Made by a program: the position numbers and the translations under genes. DNA of 64,000 nucleotides from Jingyaoa shaoxingensis. Its GTDB lineage: Bacteria; Bacillota; Clostridia; Lachnospirales; Lachnospiraceae. Of the stretch, positions 23,901-32,563 are shown one piece after another. The stretch lies in the NCBI RefSeq assembly GCF_014385005.1, contig NZ_JACRSZ010000004.1, positions 108,004-172,003 on the forward strand, given 5' to 3'. Each line of letters opens with the position of its first letter. Positions within the stretch are counted from its first letter, which is position 1. The notes beneath the pieces were generated by a model that was not told where the DNA came from, searched no databases, and worked only from the letters and a program-made list of their open reading frames with translations.

Positions 23901-25145
23901 CTACCCATTATTAATTTCCTGACTGCGTTCTTCTATTTTATCCATTGTTTCTTTGGCTTCTTCCCCCGCCAGTGGTGTTGGCTGATAATTATTGTAAGTG
24001 GTTTCAGACGATACCCGGCATGGGATGACTTTATATTCGCTGCCCGTGATATTTCTTTTTCCATCCAGAATAAACTTCTGCTGAAAAATAAAGGTGTCCA
24101 TCTCTGTAGGATGTGTATTGCCTCCAAAACAGAAGTTTCCCAGACTATAGGCAATCATTTTCCCTTTATATTCATCAATGCCCTGTACCACATGTGGGTG
24201 ATGTCCCACTACTACATCTGCGCCTTCATCAATGGCCAGATGTGCCAGTGTCACCTGATTCTCATCCGGTACTGTCACCAGTTCATTGCTCCAGTGAAAT
24301 ACCGCAACAATGATATCCACATTCTGATCTTTTAGTTTTGCAATATCCTGTTTGACCTGCGGGATCCGCTCCAGATGATCATCCAGTTCATAAATTCCAA
24401 ACATCCCCACGCGTATACCTTTTACTTCCAGAACTGCCACATCATCATATCCAAAAGTTTTGATTCCGTTTTCTTCCAGCGTCTGCGCCGTATCCTGAAA
24501 GCTTTTTTCCCCATAATCGTGACTGTGATTATTCGCTACATTTGCTGCTTCTACAGATGAAGACGTCAGGATTTTAACATATTCCGGATCTCCTTTAAAT
24601 GCAAACTGCTTGTCCACACGGGTGGTTTCTTCTGTTAATGTTCCTTCCATATTTACAATGGTCAGATCATCTTCTTCAAATATACTCCTCACATTTTTCA
24701 GGAAATACTCTGGACCGTACAAGTTATAATAAGCCGGAAGCCCAGTATCCCAGGCAAAAAATTCATCTGTACCAAGAATACAATCACCGGTAAATGACAA
24801 CAGAATCTCTGCAGGTTCGCCCGCTGTATCCGTTTCAGACTCTATGACAGATTCCATTCCGTCATTTGGCTTTTTCTTCTGACTCTCTGTATTGCCGATA
24901 AATGCTTCCATCCCCAATTTTACCGTTCCTGCCGTCAATAATATGATCCCCGCCACTGCCATCATTCTGCACCTAGTCTGTATACGATGTCTCTGCCGCC
25001 GTATTTTTTTCCTGCGTTGGTTTAGTTTCTCCCACTGTTTCTCATTCTCACATTTCAGCATCTTTTTCTGCAGGCTGCGCTCCATGCGATACAGGTGCTC
25101 CTGTCCTGTAAGTTTTTTCCAAATATTATGTATCATAATTTTCAC
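23901..25145 (-). CDS. CapA-family (poly-gamma-glutamate synthesis-type) membrane-anchored protein
   Basis: This 414-residue protein starts with about 60 strongly basic residues, then one membrane helix (MMAVAGIILLTAGTV), then an extracellular metallophosphatase-like CapA domain. Its blocks are SFTGDCILGTDE, VNMEGTLT, NNHSHDYG, VAVFHWSNE and VGHHPHVVQG. CapA proteins take part in poly-gamma-glutamate capsule assembly, but no capB, capC or pgsB-like gene is nearby. The many similar orphans in gut Firmicutes have no proven role. It is a single gene. Confidence 0.88.
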   Translation of the reverse strand: MKIMIHNIWKKLTGQEHLYRMERSLQKKMLKCENEKQWEKLNQRRKKIRRQRHRIQTRCRMMAVAGIILLTAGTVKLGMEAFIGNTESQKKKPNDGMESVIESETDTAGEPAEILLSFTGDCILGTDEFFAWDTGLPAYYNLYGPEYFLKNVRSIFEEDDLTIVNMEGTLTEETTRVDKQFAFKGDPEYVKILTSSSVEAANVANNHSHDYGEKSFQDTAQTLEENGIKTFGYDDVAVLEVKGIRVGMFGIYELDDHLERIPQVKQDIAKLKDQNVDIIVAVFHWSNELVTVPDENQVTLAHLAIDEGADVVVGHHPHVVQGIDEYKGKMIAYSLGNFCFGGNTHPTEMDTFIFQQKFILDGKRNITGSEYKVIPCRVSSETTYNNYQPTPLAGEEAKETMDKIEERSQEINNG

Positions 25146-25203
25146 TTCTCCCCAAAGTCATTCACTCCATCCCCATTGACTCCCCGTTACCCCAACGCAA
25201 AAA

Positions 25204-25233
25204 GACGCAGAGTTCAAAACTGAACTCTGCGTC
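25204..25233 (-). terminator. Intrinsic terminator of the CbiK-lipoprotein gene
   Basis: GACGCAGAGTTC and its complement form a 12-bp stem around AAAACT, followed on the minus strand by TTTTTG. It lies about 55 bp after the stop codon at 25287. Confidence 0.9.
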
Positions 25234-25286
25234 TGCGCGTCTTTGTATCTCTTATCGTATCATATCAAATACAGATGTCAAGACCC

Positions 25287-28200
25287 TTATTCTGTTTTCT
25301 CCGGATTGGAAATGCTGACTACATGATCATACCAGGTACCCTTTGTTCCAAGAAGTGCCAGATCGAATTCTTCATCTACACCTGGGACAGGAATATCAAA
25401 GCCATATACTTCTTCTGTTGTACCGTCGCTGTAGGTAACCTCATCTGTAGTCGGCTCAAGAAGCTGTGCACCGTCTTTCTGTGCATCTTCAGCAGTTCCT
25501 ACAAACAGATTAACAATGTTCTTGGATGCCAGACTTACATGGAAAGTCATTTCACCGTCTTTTACCGTTAATGTACCTTTTCCGTCGCACGCTTCATTAG
25601 CATGGAACATGCTGCTGTCTGTATCAAAATCTGCTGTGTAGGTACCATCTTCTAACTCTACTGCTGCTGAATCAGTTTTTTTTTCCGTTGCTGCTTCTGT
25701 GGTTTCTTCCTCAGATGTTGCTTCGGTAACAGCCTCTGTAGTTTCTTCTTCAGATGCTGCCTCGGTAACAGCCTCTGTGGTTTCTTCTTCAGATGCTGCT
25801 TCGGTAACAGCCTCTGTGGTTTCTTCTTCGCTTGCTGCCTCGGTAGCTTCCTCTGATTCGGCTTCTTCTGTTCCACCGATCTCATCAATGGCTGCTGCGG
25901 TATGGTCTACATAGATCTGCTGGATATCTGCGATCTCTCCCAGTCCTGCGATCTGGCAGTCTATGCTGTCAAATGCTCCGCTTGCTTCAAACTGACTCTT
26001 CCAGGAATCTTCATCATCCCCTGCCATATCGTTGTTCGCATGATCACCTGCCACTACCATCAGTGGACGAAGGACTACTTTCTTGTAGCCTGCTTCTTTT
26101 ACTGCTTCAATAACTGCTTCGCATGCGGTCTCTTCCGGTTCGCCTTCTACGGTTCCGATAAAGACATTGTCATATCCAAGGTCATTCATCTGGGTCTGCA
26201 TCTGGCTGTAGCTTATCTTTGCAGTGTGGGATGTTCCGTGGCCCATGAATACGAATGCGGTTCCGTCTTCCTTGGCTGCTTCCAGGTCATCATAGCCTGC
26301 TTCTGCTACGGCTGCTGCTGTGATGGATTCTGCTACTTTTTCCTTATCATCGTTGACTGCTTCTGCGTCAGCTCCCACTTCGCCCAGAAGTGGCTCTGCG
26401 ATCTCTACAGAATCAAACTTGTCTGCGTATTCGTCTACTGCTTCTTTTAATTCATCGTATTCTGCGCCATGCATCAGGTGAGTCGGCTGTACAACCAGGT
26501 TCTTCACTCCGTTTTCTACTGCACGGTCCAGTGCCTGCTGCATGTTGTCGATGTATTCATCATCCCTTGCTTCCACATGGTTAATGATAATCTGTGCTGT
26601 GAAAGCTCTTCTTACTGACCAGTCTGGGTATGCTGCTGCGAGAGCCTTTTCAATTCCTCCGATATCTGCTGTACGGCTGTCATTGAAGGATGTACCGAAG
26701 CTGACTACCAGCAGTTCGTTTTCACCGATCTCGTCTCCGTTCAGAGGATCATCCTTGCTGGCATCCCCGGTATCTCTTCCGAAATAGTCAGGATCTGCAT
26801 TCTCACCTTCTACCAGTTCCTTCTGCTCATCTGTCAGGGCATCCCATGCTTCCTTGGCTGCCTTGCACTGTTCGTCTGTATTATCTGTTCTTTCCTGAAC
26901 ATAAATGGCATCAATCAGGTCTGCCACTTCGTCAGCCTTCGCCTGATCGTCATCTGCTGCTTCACTGGCTGCTTCTGTGGTTTCTTCTTCGGATGCTGCC
27001 TCGCTGGCTTCCTCTGTCACTTCTGTTGCTTCTTCGGAAACAGCTTCTGTAGTCTCTTCTTCAGATGCTGCTTCTGTCGTTTCTTCTTCAGATGCTGCTT
27101 CTGTAGTCTCCTCTTCGGATGCTGCTTCTGATTCAGCTTCTTCTCCACCGATCTCATCAATGGCTGCTGCGGTATGGTCTACATAGATCTGCTGGATATC
27201 TGCGATCTCTCCCAGTCCTGCGATCTGGCAGTCTATGCTGTCAAATGCTCCGCTTGCTTCAAACTGACTCTTCCAGGAATCTTCATCATCCCCTGCCATA
27301 TCGTTGTTCGCATGATCACCTGCCACTACCATCAGTGGACGAAGAACTACTTTCTTGTAGCCTGCTTCTTTTACTGCTTCAATAACTGCTTCGCATGCGG
27401 TCTCTTCCGGCTCGCCTTCTACGGTTCCGATAAAGACATTGTCATATCCAAGGTCATTCATCTGGGTCTGCATCTGGCTGTAGCTTATCTTTGCAGTATG
27501 GGATGTTCCGTGGCCCATGAATACGAATGCGGTTCCGTCTTCCTTGGCTGCTTCCAGGTCATCATAGCCTGCTTCTGCTACGGCTGCTGCTGTAATGGAT
27601 TCTGCTACTTTTTCCTTATCATCGTTGACTGCTTCTGCATCAGCTCCCACTTCGCCCAGAAGTGGCTCTGCGATCTCTACAGAATCAAACTTGTCTGCGT
27701 ATTCGTCTACTGCTTCTTTTAATTCATCGTATTCTGCGCCATGCATCAGGTGAGTCGGCTGTACAACCAGGTTCTTCACTCCGTTTTCTACTGCACGGTC
27801 CAGTGCCTGCTGCATATTGTCGATGTATTCATCATCCCTTGCTTCCACATGGTTGATGATAATCTGTGCTGTGAAAGCTCTTCTTACTGACCAGTCTGGG
27901 TATGCTGCTGCAAGAGCCTTTTCAATTCCTCCGATATCTGCTGTACGGCTGTCATTGAAGGATGTACCGAAGCTGACTACCAGCAGTTCGTTTTCACCGA
28001 TCTCGTCTCCGTTCAGAGGATCATCCTTGCTGGCATCCCCGGTATCTCTTCCGAAATAGTCAGGATCTGCATTCTCACCTTCTACCAGTTCCTTCTGCTC
28101 ATCTGTCAGGGCATCCCATGCTTCCTTGGCTACCTTGCACTGTTCGTCTGTATCATCTGTTCTTTCCTGAACATAAATGGCATCAATCAGGTCTGCCACT

Positions 28201-28634
28201 TCGTCAGCCTTCGCCTGATCGTCATCTGCTGCTTCACTGGCTGCTTCTGTGGTTTCTTCTTCGGATGCAGTACTTGCAGCCACTGCAACTGCTTTTTCTG
28301 TTGCCTCTTCACTGGCTACCTCTGTTGTCTCTGCCTCAGATGCTGCTTCCGTGGTTGCTTCTTCGCTGGCTGCCTCTGTTGTCTCTGCTTCAGATGCTGC
28401 TTCTGTGGTTGCTTCCTCGCTGGCTGCCTCTGTTGTCTCTGCTTCGGATGCTGCTTCTGTGGTTGCCTCCTCGCTGGCTGCCTCTGTTGTCTCTGCTTCC
28501 GTCTTCGCCTCTGTGGTTGCTTCCGTTGCAGCCTTTGTCTCAGCCTCTGTAGTCTTTGTTGTGCTGCCGCCGCATCCAGTCAGTAATGACGCTACCATTG
28601 CTGCAGAAAGTACCACTGCCATTTTTCTCTTCAT
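25287..28634 (-). CDS. Lipoprotein with two CbiK-type chelatase domains and a C-terminal NEAT-like domain
   Basis: This 1115-residue exported protein begins with a lipoprotein signal (LLTGC, Cys21) and a long Glu/Thr/Ala linker. Two nearly identical modules (about 122-496 and 546-920) follow, each with a small helical piece ending in DALTDEQK and then a CbiK (sirohydrochlorin cobaltochelatase family) domain. Both keep the metal-site residues: His in FMGHGTSH, Glu in GTVEGEPE and His in VAGDHANND. The C-terminal ~120 residues resemble the N-terminal domain of the ABC binding protein at 11830. AAGGAGG supports the ATG at 28634. A cobalamin riboswitch controls it. A surface tetrapyrrole- or cobalt-handling role is inferred. 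Cytoplasmic cobalt insertion is unlikely given the lipobox. Confidence 0.88.
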   Translation of the reverse strand: MKRKMAVVLSAAMVASLLTGCGGSTTKTTEAETKAATEATTEAKTEAETTEAASEEATTEAASEAETTEAASEEATTEAASEAETTEAASEEATTEAASEAETTEVASEEATEKAVAVAASTASEEETTEAASEAADDDQAKADEVADLIDAIYVQERTDDTDEQCKVAKEAWDALTDEQKELVEGENADPDYFGRDTGDASKDDPLNGDEIGENELLVVSFGTSFNDSRTADIGGIEKALAAAYPDWSVRRAFTAQIIINHVEARDDEYIDNMQQALDRAVENGVKNLVVQPTHLMHGAEYDELKEAVDEYADKFDSVEIAEPLLGEVGADAEAVNDDKEKVAESITAAAVAEAGYDDLEAAKEDGTAFVFMGHGTSHTAKISYSQMQTQMNDLGYDNVFIGTVEGEPEETACEAVIEAVKEAGYKKVVLRPLMVVAGDHANNDMAGDDEDSWKSQFEASGAFDSIDCQIAGLGEIADIQQIYVDHTAAAIDEIGGEEAESEAASEEETTEAASEEETTEAASEEETTEAVSEEATEVTEEASEAASEEETTEAASEAADDDQAKADEVADLIDAIYVQERTDNTDEQCKAAKEAWDALTDEQKELVEGENADPDYFGRDTGDASKDDPLNGDEIGENELLVVSFGTSFNDSRTADIGGIEKALAAAYPDWSVRRAFTAQIIINHVEARDDEYIDNMQQALDRAVENGVKNLVVQPTHLMHGAEYDELKEAVDEYADKFDSVEIAEPLLGEVGADAEAVNDDKEKVAESITAAAVAEAGYDDLEAAKEDGTAFVFMGHGTSHTAKISYSQMQTQMNDLGYDNVFIGTVEGEPEETACEAVIEAVKEAGYKKVVLRPLMVVAGDHANNDMAGDDEDSWKSQFEASGAFDSIDCQIAGLGEIADIQQIYVDHTAAAIDEIGGTEEAESEEATEAASEEETTEAVTEAASEEETTEAVTEAASEEETTEAVTEATSEEETTEAATEKKTDSAAVELEDGTYTADFDTDSSMFHANEACDGKGTLTVKDGEMTFHVSLASKNIVNLFVGTAEDAQKDGAQLLEPTTDEVTYSDGTTEEVYGFDIPVPGVDEEFDLALLGTKGTWYDHVVSISNPEKTE
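25875..26998 (-). repeat. Internal 1.1-kb direct repeat, second module
   Basis: This segment repeats 27147-28270 at an offset of 1272 bp with very few base changes. It encodes the second chelatase module of the lipoprotein. Confidence 0.9.
27147..28270 (-). repeat. Internal 1.1-kb direct repeat, first module
   Basis: This is the partner of 25875-26998. In the encoded modules I see only two residue differences (Asp/Asn and Val/Ala, both in the small helical piece), so the copies are recent or kept identical by recombination. Confidence 0.9.
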
Positions 28635-28670
28635 AAGAATCTTCCTCCTTGCGTATATAACGCATAAAAT

Positions 28671-28708
28671 TAAAACAGAGAGTATCCACCACGAGGTGAA
28701 CACTCTCT
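28671..28708 (-). terminator. Riboswitch-linked terminator hairpin
   Basis: On the minus strand AGAGAGT...CACC...GGTG...ACTCTCT folds into a hairpin followed by TTTTAATTTT, between the cobalamin aptamer and the ribosome binding site. It is the likely expression platform, formed when cobalamin is bound. Confidence 0.8.
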
Positions 28709-28789
28709 GAAAATACAACTTCTCTGTTTCTCATCCTGTTCATATGTACTGCCAATTCCTCGTGACATGGAACATATTGTTCCCGTACA

Positions 28790-28947
28790 ACAAAAGGCAG
28801 TTCTCCCGACTTATTGATCCGACGCTCCGGCCCCTTCCCAGTTTCCCAGTGGTTATCAGCTTTTGCTCTCAAAATACGGTGACGAGTTCGCACAGGATTC
28901 ACACCTGTTTCTCTTTTCAGCAGACTGATTTGTCTGACACCTTTTGT
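28790..28947 (-). promoter_or_regulatory. Cobalamin riboswitch aptamer
   Basis: On the minus strand the closing stem ACAAAAGG/CCTTTTGT encloses conserved cobalamin elements: GGTGTC, AAGAGAAACAGGTGTGAA with TCCTGT, AACCACTGGGAAACTGGGAAGG, and AAGTCGGGAGAACTGCC. The order and spacing fit the B12 riboswitch. It predicts that the downstream CbiK lipoprotein is switched off when cobalamin is plentiful. Confidence 0.92.
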
Positions 28948-28988
28948 TTTACTTATGTAATTGTATTGCTCTCTTGCATCTAAGGTTG

Positions 28989-29017
28989 AGTATAGCACAC
29001 TCATTTTTGCTATGCAA
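28989..29017 (-). promoter_or_regulatory. Promoter of the cobalamin-riboswitch transcript
   Basis: TTGCAT (29012-29017), a 17-bp spacer and TATACT (28989-28994) on the minus strand lie about 40 bp before the aptamer. No clear terminator was seen between the cytX stop and this promoter. Confidence 0.7.
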
Positions 29018-29043
29018 GAGCTATTGACTATGAAATAACTATC

Positions 29044-30210
29044 TTATTTCTTTTTACCAATCTTTCCAACAATTACACATATCGCTGAGGTGATCACCAT
29101 ATCTGGCAGGGTATTTCCCACCGGAAGATCGATGTGCATCAATGCACGATACAGAATAAATCCTGCTGCCCAGATAATCAGATTTCTCCAGTCAAAGCTG
29201 TCTTCTCTTTTATCTCTGTGAAGAATGAAAAAGTCTGCAATCTGTATCGCAATCATCGGTGCAAATACAGAACCGATCAGATACAGAAAGTCTGTAATGT
29301 CATCCATCGGGAACAAAATTGCTCCCAGTGTTCCGATTACCGTTACTGCAATGGCTGCATATTTTCCTTTTATGGTAGATACAATGGATTCACTGGAAAT
29401 TCCTGCAGAATATGCATCCAGGAATGTGGTAGTTACTGTAGAAAATACAATAATCAACAGACCCACAATGCTTAAGCCTGCCTTCAGCAGAATCTGTGCA
29501 ATATCCGATTCTCCTGTAAAGATTGCTGCACCCATTCCGATTACATACATCCAACAGCTTACCAGTCCATATACAATGGCACTGACTGCCGTCGCTTTTA
29601 CCGGTTCTTTTGCCTCTCTGGTATAATCACTGATCAGTGGAAGCCAGGAAAGAGGCATTGCTACAGCCAGCTCTACTGCTGCACCAAAAGACATACTGTC
29701 ATCCGCTGCGGCTGTCATCACATTTCCGTCAAAAAAGATTACTTTACAAAGAACCAGAGTCAGCAGGAAGAGAAGTCCCATGGCAATGGTATTGATCTTA
29801 CCAAGGTTGGTAATTCCGATCACAATCCACAGGATAATCAGTGCGCCAATTACCAGGCACCAGATCCATCTGCCTGCGGAAAAGATGCCGTCTGCCGCCA
29901 GTGCTCCATCATAGATCATAATGGCAGTCCAGCCTACCAGCTGCAACACATTTAAAAAAGCAAATACCAGACCACCCAGATTTCCAAAACTACTTTTAAC
30001 TGTCTCCATGGCACTTAATCGGCTCTTTCCACCGATCACACCTGCCAGAAACAGCATCAGGCATCCGATCACATGACCGATCAGAATGGCCGCAAGTCCC
30101 CTTCCAAATCCAAGAGAAGAAAAATAAGTTCCGGTTAAGATTTCTGCTATAGACACTCCGGCCCCAAACCAGATCAGTCCGTTTTCCACTAAAGAGGTAC
30201 GCCGTTCCAT
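29044..30210 (-). CDS. cytX: Hydroxymethylpyrimidine transporter, NCS1 family
   Basis: This 388-residue permease has about twelve hydrophobic segments and the NCS1 nucleobase:cation symporter features (SLGFGRGLAAILIGHVIGC, VGWTAIMIYDG, PLSWLPLISDYTR). Clustered with thiamine genes, this subgroup is CytX, which imports the pyrimidine moiety of thiamine (HMP). It is the last gene of the TPP-controlled operon, 3 bp after thiD, so imported HMP can be phosphorylated directly by ThiD. Confidence 0.93.
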   Translation of the reverse strand: MERRTSLVENGLIWFGAGVSIAEILTGTYFSSLGFGRGLAAILIGHVIGCLMLFLAGVIGGKSRLSAMETVKSSFGNLGGLVFAFLNVLQLVGWTAIMIYDGALAADGIFSAGRWIWCLVIGALIILWIVIGITNLGKINTIAMGLLFLLTLVLCKVIFFDGNVMTAAADDSMSFGAAVELAVAMPLSWLPLISDYTREAKEPVKATAVSAIVYGLVSCWMYVIGMGAAIFTGESDIAQILLKAGLSIVGLLIIVFSTVTTTFLDAYSAGISSESIVSTIKGKYAAIAVTVIGTLGAILFPMDDITDFLYLIGSVFAPMIAIQIADFFILHRDKREDSFDWRNLIIWAAGFILYRALMHIDLPVGNTLPDMVITSAICVIVGKIGKKK

Positions 30211-30213
30211 CTG

Positions 30214-31026
30214 CTAGTCCTCCTCTTCCTGTGTGTACTTATTTATAATGGCAAATCCATGATCCATCGGACCGCTTCCGGCTCCCAGATCCAACATGGC
30301 TGCCAGTGCGCCGGAAATATAATCTTTGGCACGTTCTACCGATGTCTCCAGATTATACCCTTTTGCCAGATTGGAAGCAATGGCAGAAGACAGGGTACAT
30401 CCTGTTCCGTGCGTATTCGGATTATTAATGCGTTTTCCACAGAACCACTGGTAGTGGTCATCAAAGTACAACAGGTCATTGGCATCATTTAACTGATGTC
30501 CGCCTTTACAGAGTACGGCGCAGTGATACTGTTCTGCGATCTTTTTTGCCGCAGCAATCATATCATCTGCATGTTCAATGTGCATACCGGTCAGTTCTTC
30601 TGCCTCCGGAATATTTGGTGTCAGTACGGCTGCCAGCGGAAAAAGTTCCTGTTTCAGTGTGTCAATTGCATCTTCGCTGATCAGTCTGGCACCACTGGTG
30701 GCTACCATTACCGGATCCACAACGATATTTTTCGCCTGATATTGTTTTAATTTTTCTGCAATTACACAAATCAGTTCACGTTCTGATACCATACCGATTT
30801 TTACTGCATCCGGGAAGATGTCTGTAAAGACACTGTCCAGCTCCTGTCCTAAAAATTCTGGTGTTGCATTCAAAATTGCTGTCACGCCGGTCGTATTCTG
30901 AGCAGTCAGAGCCGTGATTGCGCTCATGGCATACACGCCATTTGCCATCATTGTCTTGATATCTGCCTGGATACCGGCGCCTCCGCTGGAATCACTTCCG
31001 GCGATCGTTAATGCGGTTCTTCTCAT
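30214..31026 (-). CDS. thiD: Bifunctional hydroxymethylpyrimidine kinase/phosphomethylpyrimidine kinase
   Basis: This 270-residue ribokinase-fold enzyme phosphorylates HMP to HMP-P and then HMP-PP. Signature blocks are AGSDSSGGAGIQADIK at residues 8-23, VVDPVMVATSGARL, and NTHGTGCTLSSAIA with the anion hole and catalytic Asp/Cys region near 212-220. It provides HMP-PP to ThiE. A palindromic element of about 150 bp separates it from the upstream HAD gene. Confidence 0.96.
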   Translation of the reverse strand: MRRTALTIAGSDSSGGAGIQADIKTMMANGVYAMSAITALTAQNTTGVTAILNATPEFLGQELDSVFTDIFPDAVKIGMVSERELICVIAEKLKQYQAKNIVVDPVMVATSGARLISEDAIDTLKQELFPLAAVLTPNIPEAEELTGMHIEHADDMIAAAKKIAEQYHCAVLCKGGHQLNDANDLLYFDDHYQWFCGKRINNPNTHGTGCTLSSAIASNLAKGYNLETSVERAKDYISGALAAMLDLGAGSGPMDHGFAIINKYTQEEED

Positions 31027-31119
31027 AATTCTTCTCCTTTTCGCATACGTTTTCTATTGCGACAGAAGGTGGTGCCCCCAATCTGCCGCTGATTTCCACG
31101 TGTTTTATTAGGAAGTAAA

Positions 31120-31267
31120 GCGGACATTCGCAATCCGCTTCGCTACTTGCTCATGAACGCAGTCGCTTCGCGATCTGTCAGTGGGAGCTTTCAACTCCCA
31201 CTGACATAAGCATCCCCCCTCACCCACTGCTTAGTGCTCCGCGCACTTGAAGCGGGGGAATGCTTAT
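31120..31267. repeat. Cluster of three hairpins inserted in the thiamine operon
   Basis: Three consecutive palindromes are present: GCGGA...TCCGC (31120-31138), an 11-bp perfect stem GTCAGTGGGAG...CTCCCACTGAC (31177-31205), and ATAAGCATCCCCC paired with GGGGGAATGCTTAT (31206-31267). It looks like a small palindromic mobile element (IS200/IS605-derived or REP-like) and supplies the last ~25 codons of the HAD gene. Confidence 0.7.
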
Positions 31268-31925
31268 CTGCGTTCAATTTTTCAAAATACGCAGGAAATT
31301 CCATTAAGTTTTTCAGATACACTTCTCCGGTCTCCTTTACGCCTGCCTGGTTGGTTTCTCCTTCACTGTCGTATACTCCTACAGCCCGGAAACCAGCCTG
31401 CCTGGCAGTCCGAAGTGCATACAGGGAATCTTCAAAAACCAGAGTTTCTTCCGGTTTGGTTCCCATAGATTCTGACGCCAGTCTGTAGATCAGCGGTGAA
31501 TGCTTACTTTCTCCCACTTCGCTTGTGGTATCAACCTTTTTCAGGAAATCATAAAGCCCGTTTCTCTTCAAGGCACGTGTTACATGCTCTCTTGGGCTGG
31601 AGGTTGCTGCCGTCATGGGAATTCCCTTTTCATGTAAAAAATTCAGTAACTCTTTTGCTCCCTCTTTTGCCCGGACCTCATAAAAATAAAAGTCCTGCAG
31701 CATCTCCTGAATACCATCCAGTATCTCTTTTGACGTTTTGTTCAGAAGGTACTGTTCTTTCATGTATTCTGCACCCTGTTCCATACTCATGGAAAACAGA
31801 ATGTCACGCAGCCCTGACTGTGGCTGTATGCCTTGTTTTAACAGATACCTTGCTCCCAGGTCATTCCAGACAGCCATGGAGTCCAGCAAAACACCATCCA
31901 GATCAAAGACAGCCCCCCGGATCAT
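31191..31925 (-). CDS. HAD-superfamily phosphatase in the thiamine operon
   Basis: This 244-residue HAD hydrolase resembles beta-phosphoglucomutase/phosphatase members. Motif I is DLDGVLLDS (residues 7-15), motif II is AATSSPRE with the Ser/Thr, and motif III/IV is VFEDSLYALRTARQAG. A helical cap sits between motifs I and II. It lies between thiE (4-bp overlap) and thiD, so a thiamine phosphate or HMP-P phosphatase role is plausible. About 25 C-terminal residues (from DKHSPASSARSTKQ) are encoded by an inserted palindromic element, so the native protein was probably shorter or ended differently. Confidence 0.85.
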   Translation of the reverse strand: MIRGAVFDLDGVLLDSMAVWNDLGARYLLKQGIQPQSGLRDILFSMSMEQGAEYMKEQYLLNKTSKEILDGIQEMLQDFYFYEVRAKEGAKELLNFLHEKGIPMTAATSSPREHVTRALKRNGLYDFLKKVDTTSEVGESKHSPLIYRLASESMGTKPEETLVFEDSLYALRTARQAGFRAVGVYDSEGETNQAGVKETGEVYLKNLMEFPAYFEKLNADKHSPASSARSTKQWVRGDAYVSGS

Positions 31926-32563
31926 GCTTCCACCATCCTCTTTGTTGCTTCCTTCAAATCTTCCGCAGCCTTTTTGATATTTTTCTGTGCATAGACAGCA
32001 CTGATCACTGCAATGCCACAGATGCCGCTTCCGGCAAGCTCTTTTACATTTTCCTGCGTAATCCCTCCGATTGCAATGACCGGAATTGATACTGCTTCAC
32101 AGATGGCTTTCACCGTCTCATGTGGAACTTCTACTGCATCTGCTTTTGATCCGGTTGGAAATACTGCGCCGACCCCAAGATAATCTGCCCCGTGCTTTTC
32201 TGCCAGAAGTGCCTGTTCCACAGTCTGTGCAGATACGCCGATGATCTTATCCGGTCCCAGTTTTTCCCGGACATCTCCGGCCTCCATATCACTCTGTCCT
32301 ACATGAACCCCGTCTGCATTCATGGCAAGTGCAATGTCCACATTATCGTTAATAATAAAAGGAACCTTGTATTCCTTACATAACTTCTGCAGTTCCTTTG
32401 CTTCCTCCAGGAAATGTGCCTCATCCAGTTCTTTTTCTCTGAGCTGCAAAAATGTCACTCCACCGTCCAGACTTTCTTTTACTACAGAATACAGTGTACG
32501 TCCATTTAACCAGTGGCGGTCTGTGACTGCATATAATAACAAATCTTTTTTATCGACGTTCAT
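31922..32563 (-). CDS. thiE: Thiamine phosphate synthase
   Basis: This 213-residue TIM-barrel enzyme joins HMP-PP and thiazole phosphate to thiamine phosphate. It has LLYAVTDRHWL, FLQLREK, IINDNVDIALAMNADGVHVGQSDM, VGAVFPTGSK and VIAIGGI in the expected order. The start at 32563 is set by a GAGGGGGC site seven bases upstream and matches the family N-terminus. Longer in-frame extensions fall inside thiM. It overlaps thiM by 14 bp and the HAD gene by 4 bp. Confidence 0.96.
   Translation of the reverse strand: MNVDKKDLLLYAVTDRHWLNGRTLYSVVKESLDGGVTFLQLREKELDEAHFLEEAKELQKLCKEYKVPFIINDNVDIALAMNADGVHVGQSDMEAGDVREKLGPDKIIGVSAQTVEQALLAEKHGADYLGVGAVFPTGSKADAVEVPHETVKAICEAVSIPVIAIGGITQENVKELAGSGICGIAVISAVYAQKNIKKAAEDLKEATKRMVEA

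Noticed and set aside
25700..25880. Repeated leucine/valine/serine-rich frames opposite the Glu/Thr linkers
   Set aside because: They are antisense shadows of low-complexity EETTEAAS coding sequence in the CbiK lipoprotein.
28540..29004. 154-codon minus-strand frame through the cobalamin aptamer
   Set aside because: It overlaps a structured riboswitch, its terminator and the signal peptide region in another frame; it has no RBS.
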